From Scalesia atractyloides (taxonomy: Eukaryota > Streptophyta > Magnoliopsida > Asterales > Asteraceae): a DNA stretch of 64,000 nt. Positions 11,149-19,825 of the stretch are shown one piece after another. The stretch lies in contig CAMTDV010000013.1 in assembly GCA_947069175.1 (NCBI GenBank), positions 28,213,857 to 28,277,856 on the forward strand, in the 5' to 3' direction. Position 1 is the first letter of the stretch, and each line of letters starts with the position of its first letter. The notes under the pieces were generated by a model. That model ran no database searches. It worked only from the letters and a program-made list of their open reading frames with translations, and had not been told where the DNA came from. Made by a program: the position numbers and the translations under genes.

Positions 11149-13931
11149 TGTCACACCCTCAATTTCCACTTGCGGAGTTTTACCGCGAGGCGTGTGAACA
11201 AACCAGAATCTGAGACACTAGTAACGTCGAACGACTCTATATGATTCATTAATACGTTTTCCAAAATCATTTGTTTAACCATTCATAGTTAATTTTAGAT
11301 TGCCTTAGTTTGGTTTCAATGTTTAGCGGAAGCATTAGTTTTTAAAGTCGAGCGGAAGCATAAAAAAATAAAGTAATAGGAACGGGCGCCAACACAAACG
11401 CCAAAACTAAAGAAAAACCCAAAACAATGTTTGTAAATGAGACTCGATAAAAAGATGTCTTAATCAATGCAAGTGAGTGCACCTAGAGCTCCTAGCGTCC
11501 TGAGAAACATGTAAAGAAACAAGTGTCAACATTAAAGAAGAGTGAGTTCACAGGTTTTCATAAATTCGTTTATTCGGTTATAAGTTTGTTTCCCCCGTTA
11601 TGTTATCCCTAACCCGGGATAACGATTTAGTTCCATTATTCCCAACCCGGAATAATACTGATAGTTCCATTATTCCTTACCCGGAATAATAATGATGTTC
11701 CATTATTCCTAACCTGGAATAATAACGTTTGGTTCCATTATCCCTAACCCGGGACAATATTGTTGATTCGTAATTAAGTTCAATGTTAACATGTAGGTAG
11801 CTATCCTAAAGTTATGTCACGTAAGTGTTCGCGATCGAAGCTGACTGTTGTGCCTCCGTGTTGCCAGGCCTATCACTGACCATGGCGAAGTTAGGCCAAA
11901 TTATTCACCCGTTGACCATACCCGGTCGCTAGCGCGACTAGCTCGGATGGGGCTTGTCGGGCCCAGTAGTACTACTTATAATTTCCCCGCTATCTAACCC
12001 AATACTAACGATCCGAGAGATTGTCGAGGACTTGTGTGATATAACTGCTTAGTGACCATAACGTACATTAACATTAACTTAGTTACCGAATAGTTTAATG
12101 ACGTTAATTTCGTTAACGTAAAGAGATAGAGTTGTAGAGTGTATACATGTTTCTCCCCCTGTTGTTTAAAACCGGATAAAATTAGGGGCCGTGAACTCAC
12201 CTTTAGTTGCTCGGTTAGTGTAACACAGAAGTTGCAAATGATGGGACCGTTAATTGCGTCCTAACAAGTCAATTGATTTAATATGTGGAACACATGATAC
12301 AAGCTACATACTAACACACAATGCGGTACATACAATGACAATTCCTAAGACTCAAATCATGCATGCAAGTATCATCATGCCAATATAGTGATCAAAACAA
12401 TTTATCATGAACACAATCAATCCATACAACACTTTGGTACACACATTCGCAAGTTATCAAGTTTCAGCTTATATACTCATAATTAGGCTTTTTCAGGATT
12501 TTTATAAAATAGTTCAAACATACCAAAAATTCCAATTATTTTACAGAAGGTTCAACTATACTGTAGAATTTTATATAAATTTTTCAAGTCCTAACACTTT
12601 ACCAATTATTCGTAAATATTAATATACTAGGTTGCAGTCAGATTCGTCGCTTTCTGACTGTAGTCCACGGGAGAATTTATTTAAAAATCACCGTTCGTCC
12701 AATTAACAAAAATTCCAGTGGGAGTTTCCCGGAAATTTTCATATCTAGTTGCTGTACAAATTTCATGATTCGACTCTCTACAGATTATTAGATCCAACTC
12801 GATAAACAACTAACAATTTTTCAGAATTTTCACAGCTTCAGTTACTGAACTTAATTGGCCACTTAAAAATACCAAACACTTCATAAAAATATGAATCCAG
12901 CGCCATTAGAAGCGTTTTTGAAAACTCTACGTTTTAGACTTCAGGAAATCCGTTTTTCGATAAATAATAACCAAGGTACAGCCAGTTGAAGTTGGCTGTA
13001 AACACCATTCAGCATCCTGATTTCAGCATTTCATCGCAATCTATCCGTTTAACCCATCGATACGTTATATATAAGCGATCAAGAAACAGAATTACCAGTC
13101 ATATATCATCATATATATCATACCCATGCAAACCCTAATCATAACATATAGTTTTTATCACACAAAACGCAGCCTAATGTTTCTTGATTCCGCTAATCAT
13201 CATAATCGCAACTAGATAATTAATCGACTAACATCATAACACTACATTCAAGCATGATCAAGAGTTTATAATCCTTGTATAACTTTGCAAACAATGATAA
13301 ACCCTAACCTTTTACACCGATGATCAATGAACCGTGAGTGAGATGGGAGCCGATGATCAAGGAAAATCGCGACCGAGAAAGAGAATGGCGAGGGGAGGTT
13401 GCCGCGATCAAGAGGGATGCAGCAAGGCTGTCTTGCGATCGAGAGGGTGAATGGGGGGCTGCCGTCGGCTGTTTAGCTATTAGGGTTTGTGTGTTTTGTT
13501 TGTGAAGCAATGCACATGCATGTATGTGTATATATAGCGCAAAAGGTAAAGAGAAAAGGGAAGGGTTGGCGGTTTGGGTGCTCGCGGCCGCAAGTGGTTC
13601 GGGTGGGTCGGTTTGGGTCTAAAACTTGATCCCCAAGTTTTGGTTAACTCCTTGATTCGCAAGGAAATGAGGTCGGCTCGTGTCGGCTCGGTTCGATTCG
13701 TCTATATATTTACTATATCTTTTATAAATAAACACCATGAAATCAAGACGTAACATAATAACTCACCAACTTATAAACGTTTAACACACTTAGCACGTAA
13801 TTCATTTGACAAGTTCACTAAATTATCGTAATTATTTCGAGCGTGCAATTTAAGTCTCGAATCAATTTAACGTAGGAACGAATAACCGTGAAGTAGTGCG
13901 TTTAAGATATCTGAAAAACCGGGATGTCACA
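11149..13931 (-). repeat. 3' LTR of the nested gypsy element
   Basis: 2783 bp, starting and ending with the inverted pair TGTCACA/TGTCACA typical of TG...CA LTRs (TGTGACA... on the coding strand). It matches 19826-22589 along its whole length. It contains a five-fold hairpin repeat (11604-11765) and a TATA-like TATATATA near 13530. Confidence 0.94.
11604..11765. repeat. Five tandem hairpin repeats in the gypsy 3' LTR
   Basis: A unit of about 39-43 bp repeats five times. Each has a palindrome of the type TTATTCCYWACCCGGAATAA, and the outer two are TTATCCCTAACCCGGGATAA-like. The same array is at 20275-20430 in the other LTR. It lies in the long transcribed part of the LTR, so it could fold in the RNA. 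Confidence 0.8.
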
Positions 13932-14118
13932 TTATCCCCATGTTGAAAGAATTTTCGTCCCGAAAATTGAGTAAACGCGGTTTAGAATGCAGCGTACATG
14001 TTTAGATTGCCACGCACAAAGATTTAGTTTGTTAACAATGGTACGCGAAATTACAAGAAATTCCCAGGTTGTCACATCATCCCCATGTTGAAAGAATTTT
14101 CGTCCCGAAAATTTAGTT
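13925..14118 (-). repeat. Duplicated PPT plus LTR-start module (period 145 bp)
   Basis: The sequence TGTCACA + TYATCCCCATGTTGAAAG + AATTTTCGTCCCGAAAATT occurs at 13925-13972 and again at 14070-14117. On the coding strand the outer copy reads PPT then TGTGACAACC, and the inner copy PPT then TGTGACATCC. Only the inner one is the start of the LTR, because the 5' LTR also ends at the inner form. The 145 bp between them look like LTR-start sequence left outside the LTR. Confidence 0.75.
13932..13943 (-). other. Polypurine tract of the gypsy element
   Basis: On the coding strand, ACATGGGGATAA lies directly against the 3' LTR start TGTGACATCC. It is the plus-strand primer for reverse transcription. 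Just upstream is TTTTCGGGACGAAAATTC, a conserved-looking block seen before the PPT of Tekay-type elements. A second PPT-like copy is at 14077-14088. Confidence 0.75.
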
Positions 14119-15648
14119 GCTGGTATCGTTAACTTGTTGCTCAGCTGCAAAGAGGTGTGGGTATTTGCTTTTCATTTGGTCCTCTCTTTCCCATGTGAAC
14201 TCCGGTCCACGCTTAGAGTCCCAACGAACCTTGACGATCGGAATCTTGCTATGCCTTCAAGTCTTGATCTCACGATCCATGATCTCGATAGGTTGTTCCA
14301 CAAAGTGCAGTTGTTCATCCACTTGAATCTCATCCAATGGAATGACTAGGGTTTCATCTGATAGACACTTCTTCAGATTTGACACATGAAAAACGTTGTG
14401 AACTCCACTGAGTTCGGCAGGAAGGTCTAATTGATAAGTTACGGGTCCAACACGTTTCAAGATCACAAACGGGCCTACGTACCGTGGGTTTAGTTTGCCT
14501 CGTTTTCCAAAGCGGATTACACCCTTCCAGGGTGACACCTTCAGTAGGACGGGTCGCCTACTTGAAATTCGAGCGGTTTGCGTCGTTGATCAGCGTAGCT
14601 TTTCTGTCGATCTCGTGCCGCCGCCATGCGGTTTCTGATTTGTACAATCTTTTCAGTAGCCTCAAGTATCAACTCAGGGCCTGTGAGTTGACTGTCACCG
14701 ACTTCTGCCCAACAGACCGGTGATCTACATTTACGACCGTATAATGCCTCAAACGGTGCTGCCGATATACTCGTATGGTAACTGTTGTTATACGAGAATT
14801 CCACTAAAGGCAGGTGGATTTCCCAACTATTCCTGAAGTCTACTACGCATGCCCTAAGCATGTCTTCCAAGGTCTGTATGGTCCTTTCGCTTTGACCATC
14901 AGTCTGAGGGTGATAAGCTGTGCTCATATCTAAGCGTGTTCCCAACGCTTTCTGAAGTGACTGCCAAAAGTGGACGTGAAGCGAGCATCTCTGTCTGAGA
15001 TATGGACGTTGGCACTCCGTGCCGAGAAACTACTTCCTTAATGTAGATGCGAGTCAACTTCTCCATCTTATCTGTTTCTTTAATAGCTAGGAAGTGTGCG
15101 GACTTAGTTAAACGATCCACGATTACCCAGATGGTATCACAACCACCCAAAGTTTGCGGGAGTTTAATGATGAAATCCATCGAGATCTGATCCCATTTCC
15201 ACACTGGGATCTCAGGTTGTTGAAGTAGCCCCGATGGCTTCTGATACTATACCTTGACTTTTGCACAAGTCAAACACTTGCTCACGTAGGTGGCTATATC
15301 AGCTTTCATGTTGGGCCACCAATACGCAGCTTTAAGGTCTTGATACATCTTATCCGAACCAGGATGGACAGAGTATCGGGATTTGTGAGCTTCGTCCATG
15401 ACTAGCTTTCTAAGGTCTCCGTAGAGAGGTACCCATATACGATTCATGAAATACCGGGCTCCATTGGGTTTTACTTCCGAATCGCGTTCCATCTTTCCCA
15501 CCGACTCGGCCTTGATGTTTTCTTCCTTAACTGCTTTTAGCTGCGCGTCGCGTATCTGTTCGGGTAATCCCGAATGAATGGTGAGCTGTAGTGCTCGTAC
15601 CTGACGAGGTTTCAAGTGTTCCTTCCTACTGAGGGCATCAGCTACCAC
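14113..15648 (-). pseudogene. Gypsy integrase with C-terminal chromodomain
   Basis: HHCC finger region at 15250-15410 (HPGSDKMYQDLKAAYWWPNM, CLTCAKV). The core (WKWDQISMDFIIKLP, IWVIVDRLTKSAHFL) is at 15040-15204, and HPQTDGQSERTIQTLEDML at 14830-14915 contains the catalytic glutamate. The segment between them, with the second aspartate, is frameshifted near 14950-15010. The post-core LNPRYVGPFVILKRVG and VFHVSNLKKC lead to a chromodomain-like tail. After MDREIKT a TGA at 14257-14259 interrupts the frame, which then continues with IPIVKVRWDSKRGPEFTWER to a TAA at 14113. The chromodomain defines a chromovirus and in the family targets integration to chromatin. Another break separates 14538 from 14541. 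Confidence 0.88.
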
Positions 15649-17500
15649 GTTAGCTTACCCGGGTGATACCGAATGGCACATTCATAACCGTTCAGGAGTT
15701 CGACCCAGCGACGCTGTCGCATGTTCAACTCCTTCTGATCAAAGATGTGTTGGAGGCTCTTGTGATCTGTAAAGATTGTGCACTTCTTCCATATAGGTAG
15801 TGTCTCCAAATCTTAAGTGCAAACACTACTGCTCCCAATTCCAGGTCATGTGTTGTGTAGTTTTTCTCATGAACCTTCAATTGTCGGGACGCATACGCGA
15901 TGACCTTATCGCGTTGCATGAGTACGCATCCCAATCCCTGAATGGAAGCATCACAATATACTACAAAATCATCTGTCCCTTCCGGCAAGGACAGAATGGG
16001 TGCACTGCAAAGTTTCTGTTTCAGCAATTGAAATGCCGCTTCCTGCTTGTCACCCCAAGCATACTTAATGCCTTTCTAGGTGAGGGTAGTAAGCGGTTGC
16101 GCGATCTTTGAAAATCCCTCGATGAAACGTCTGTAGTAACCAGCCAAACCCAAAAATTGGCGGATCTCCGTCGGTGTCCTGGGTGCTTCCCAGTTTTTGA
16201 TAGCTTCAATCTTGGCGGGGTCGACGTGGATACCCTTTTCATTTACGATATGCCCGAGGAACTGAACTTCCTGAATCCAGAAATCACACTTTGAAAGCTT
16301 GGCATGTAGTTTCTCCTGTTGAAGTAATCCCAGCAGTAATCGTAGATATTCAGCATGTTCTTCTTCACCTTTAGAGTAGATGAGTATGTCATCGATGAAC
16401 ATAATGACAAACTTATCGAGATACGGTTTACACACGCGGTTCATGAGATCCATGAACACTGCGGGTGCGTTGGTGAGACCGAAGGGCATGACCAAGAACT
16501 CAAAATGGCCATACCGAGTACGAAATGTCGTCTTAGAGATATCCTCCTCCCTGACGCGTAACTGGTGATAACCGGACCGTAGATCAATCTTGGAGTAGTA
16601 GCTTGACCTTGAAGTTGGTCGAAGAGATCGTCGATGCGAGGTAACGGGTATCGGTTCTTCACAGTAACCTTATTGAGTTCCCTGTAGTCGATGCACATGC
16701 GGAAGGTACCGTCCTTCTTCTTGACAAAAAGGACCGGAGCTCCCCATGGCGAAGCGCTAGGTCGACTAAATCCTTTTTCTAACAGCTCCTGAAGTTGGGT
16801 AGATAGCTCCTGCAGCTCGGCTGGAGCTAGGCGGTATGGGGCCTTGGCGATGGGAGTTGCATGGTTTGCCAATTCAATTTCAAACTCCAATTGTCGATGT
16901 GGTGGGAGACCAGGTAACTCCTCTGGGAATACATCGGAAAAATCACGGACGACGGGGATGTCTTCTATACGTTTCTCGTCCTTAGGCTGTTCGGTAACTA
17001 GTGCGAGTAAAGCGAAAGAGTTCTTCCTCCGAAGATACTTCTGTGCTTGAATGTAAGAGATAATGTGTGTGACGGCGCCTGCCTTCTCGCCTTGCACCGT
17101 CAAGATTTCGTCGTTAGAGAGCCGAATACGGATAGCTTTCTCGAAACAGAGAACTTCAGCTCGGGCGTCGAATAGCCAGTCCATTCCGGCTACCACGTCA
17201 AAACTACCCAGGGTAGTTGTCATCAGATCAATGGTAAAGGTGTGACCCGCGAGTTTGAGTTGACAGCCGGATACTAAATGGGTCACATCTACAGATTTAC
17301 CATCGGCTAGTTCTATGATGTAAGGGGTCTCTAAGGGTTTAGGCGTGAGTTTTAGGTTCTTCCTAAAAGACTCAGATATAAAACTCCTATCCGCACCCTT
17401 ATCAAAAAGCACAGTAGCAAAATGTTCATTAAGGGGAAACTTACCGGTGACTACGTTCGAGTCGTTTCTGGCCTCTCCGCGGCCCAGCGTAAATGCGCGA
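15649..17500 (-). pseudogene. Gypsy protease, reverse transcriptase and RNase H
   Basis: Protease site at about 17370-17425 reads LFDKGADRSFIS, where the family has Asp-Ser/Thr-Gly, so the catalytic motif is mutated. RT begins with FPEELPGLPPHRQLEFEI and MCIDYRELNKVTVKNRYPLP near 16660-16720. A frameshift near 16600 moves the frame. The catalytic block FIDDILIYS is at about 16372-16400, followed by KCDFWIQEVQFLGHIV. RNase H (FVVYCDASIQGLGCVLMQ, HDLELGAVVFALKIWRHYLYG) lies at about 15800-16000. Another frameshift near 16030-16080 separates RT from RNase H. Not functional as it stands. Confidence 0.88.
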
Positions 17501-18667
17501 CCTTTGGCACCTCCTGTGCCACCATTTCCATTATTGTTGTTGTTATTGTTGTTGTTGTGGTTATTGTGGTTGTGGTTGTTCTCACCATTGTTGTTGTTGT
17601 TACGAAGCTGTGGCCAGTCTCTTTTGAAGTGGGCAGTGCTACCACACTGATAGCATCCCCGGTTAACACCCTGCTGCTGACCCTGGGGTTGATTTTGGTT
17701 TTGTCGAGACATGATTTCTCCGCGACAATCCTTTGCCGCATGTCCCACCTTGCCACATCGTAACGATTCCCGGCACAAGGGCCGTGATGATGAAGATTAC
17801 AACGATTGCACTGCGGCTTTCGACCTACATAGCCGCTTGTGTTTTGGTTGTTGTTGGCGAGCTGATTATTGTGACCCCGGTTGCTGTTGAAATTATTGAA
17901 CCATTTCTGGTTCCCCTGTTGTTGCTGGGATGACGAAGACTGTCGAGCAGACGAGTCTTCAAACTTTCTTTTATTATCAGGGGCAACTTCAGTCGTACCC
18001 GAGTTGGCAACTTCTTTTGTTCCACCGCCTTATCGGTGAGTTTGTGCGCCAACCTGATTGCTTGATGCTCAATTGCAGGGTTACTAGCCATTACCTTACC
18101 CTGAATCTCAGGGACTAGACCCCCAAGGTAGAACTCGAGTCGTTTCTCCACAGTGTTGGCCAGATCGGGACATAGAAATACCAGGTCGTGATGTTTTGCT
18201 GTGTATGCTTCGATTTCAGATCCCACCATCTTGTGGTTCCATAATGTTTGCTCCAACTGTTGAACTCTGTCTCGCGGACAGTACTCTTCTTTGATTAGGT
18301 CCTTAAACTCGGCCCAGGCCATTGCATTTGCAGCAATAAGTCCACGCGTTTGGACTTGTGCATTCCACCAAGTTAGTGCCCCATCCTCTAACGTTGAGGC
18401 AGCATACTTGACTTTGTTGGCCTCCGGACAATTGCACATTTCGAACACTGATTCGGACTTTTCGATCCAGCGGACCAGTCCTATGGGTCCTTCTGCCCCT
18501 GTGAATTTGCTTGGCTTCGCGTCGAGAAACATCTTGTTGGGGTTAAGACCCCCTCCTGCTGCCGGTTGGTTTTGAACACCCGCTAGAGCGGCATTCACGT
18601 GCTCTTGGATCATTGCAGCTAATTCTTCGGGCATCATGTTAAGGTTTCCGCGACGTCCAGTTGCCAT
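17501..18667 (-). pseudogene. Gypsy gag
   Basis: Starts at 18667 with MATGRRGNLNMMPEELAAMI. The capsid-like region (KFTGAEGPIGLVRWIEKSES, LTWWNAQVQTRG, FKDLIKEEYCPRDRVQQLEQ) matches plant retrotransposon gag. The frame shifts near 17990. The zinc-finger region at 17640-17850 reads KPQCNRCNLHHHGPC, RCGKVGHAAKDCRG and CYQCGSTAHFKRDW. The last knuckle has Trp for the final Cys, and the middle one lacks a properly spaced first Cys. An Asn/His-rich run at 17520-17610 is coded by a GTT-rich low-complexity tract. Confidence 0.85.
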
Positions 18668-18928
18668 TTAGATCTTCGTAAGACAACATAAACACACACT
18701 GATAAGTCTATATATCCAATATAGTTGTCCTATTCCATACTTAAATAATTCCTCAGATTATGTCAACCCAAATAAATTAAACAGTCAAAAGAAATATTCG
18801 ATTAAATAAAGTTTCAACGTCTTACAAAGTGCCAACCAAACATATCAGTTTACTATAAAGTCTCAAGTTTAAACATAGGTAGGAAAATAAATAGACTGAA
18901 GGAAAGTAAATAAAATAAGCGAGACGTG
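18668..18928. other. Spacer between accessory ORF and gag in the gypsy element
   Basis: About 260 bp of AT-rich non-coding sequence between the end of the upstream accessory ORF and the gag start. I see no motif in it. Confidence 0.6.
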
Positions 18929-19620
18929 TCAGTCTTCTACGTCTCCATCCCCCAAATCGCTATCGTTACCGTCATCCTCCGCGGCGTTTCCAGCTTCTAC
19001 AGCTGGGTCTTCCTCCGGATCCTCCTCTGGATCCTCCTCCGGATCCTCCTCTGGATCCTCCTCTGGATCCTCTTCTGGATCCTCTTCTGGATCCTCCTCT
19101 GGATCCTCTTCCGGATCCTCCTTACCGGCACTGGAGGGGCCGGTGCTGGTGCGGGTACTGGTACAGGTGCCTGATTCTGTTCTAGTTCTTGAATTCTCCA
19201 GCTAGATTCAAGGACTCTGTCTTCGAGCTAGTCAGCCCTTATCTGCTCAGCACGAAGATCTATAGCTAGGGTGTTACGAGCTATCTTACTCGTATGTTGC
19301 TCTTCCTCGAGCGATCCAGTCTTACCTGTTAATTGTCGTATCATCCATCCCTGTGCTAGGATGGTTTCATGCATTCTTTCTAATTGTTCTTGTTGTTTCC
19401 TTATCATATCTCTAAGTAGGTCGTTCCCTACTTCTAACGAGTTAACCGATTCGACCGGCATAGCGATGGTCGGGTGTGAGGACGACTCCTCCCCTAGAGC
19501 GAGCCTTTTTCTCGCAGCTGAGCGTGTCTCCACGCCATAAGGTGGTGAGGGTTCCACCATAGGTGCCTTTCCCGGCGCCCTTGGTTGCGAAAGTTTGTCG
19601 GATGATGATGATGATGACAT
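18929..19620 (-). pseudogene. Accessory ORF upstream of gypsy gag: basic/coiled-coil head, acidic repeat tail
   Basis: Starts at 19620 with MSSSSSSDKLSQPRAPG, close behind the PBS, and precedes gag on the same strand. The first 130 residues are open: Ser/Pro head, a basic patch (ETRSAARKRLALGEE), then a helical heptad-rich stretch (LLRDMIRKQQEQLERMHETI). An in-frame TAG at 19228-19230 is followed by more helix and an Ala/Pro run. After a one-base frame change near 19125 comes an acidic repeat with unit EDPE/EDPEEDPE (about 19010-19125), ending in DGDVED and a TGA at 18929-18931. The two-frame structure suggests one ancestral protein of about 230 residues. I do not recognise its function. Its sense orientation and position between PBS and gag fit an accessory retrotransposon gene. 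Confidence 0.6.
19010..19125 (-). repeat. GGATCCTCCTCT 12-bp tandem repeat coding an acidic tail
   Basis: About nine copies of a 12-bp unit containing the BamHI-like GGATCC. On the minus strand, in the frame ending at 18929, it reads Glu-Asp-Pro-Glu repeats. Copies differ only at third positions of that frame (CCA/CCG, GAA/GAG), which suggests past selection on the acidic frame. Confidence 0.8.
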
Positions 19621-19809
19621 TGCCTGTTAGGTTGTGTAGTTAGTTACGAGTTGCATTCATTTCTTATTATGCATTCATATTCTACATAACACGTTGTGGT
19701 ACATCACATAACAAGATATAACAGTTCGGTGCCAAACTACGTCTAGTGTCGTGTAATCAGCTATAGTTTAGGTCTACTTTTAATGCAAACCTGGTTCTCT
19801 ATAGCTAGA

Positions 19810-19825
19810 GGCTCTAATACCAATC
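19810..19825 (-). other. Primer binding site (tRNA-iMet) of the gypsy element
   Basis: Directly inside the 5' LTR, the coding strand reads GATTGGTATTAGAGCC. TGGTATCAGAGC is the usual complement of plant initiator-Met tRNA, so there is one mismatch (T for C). Confidence 0.85.

Noticed and set aside
13304..13662. Short ORFs inside the gypsy LTRs (also at 21920-22413)
   Set aside because: They lie in the LTR leader and lack any family motif. Their duplication simply follows the LTR pair.
17345..17763. Plus-strand ORFs over the gypsy gag, rich in Val/Leu
   Set aside because: Antisense shadows of the Asn/His-coding GTT tract.
19010..19125. Regular 12-bp repeats that might suggest an array
   Set aside because: Direct repeats with no spacers, and they code an acidic tail. 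Not a CRISPR array, which is not expected in a plant nucleus.
19110..19125. GTAAGG as a functional splice donor explaining the frame change in the upstream gypsy ORF
   Set aside because: No matching acceptor restores the acidic frame within a plausible distance. A one-base indel is simpler.
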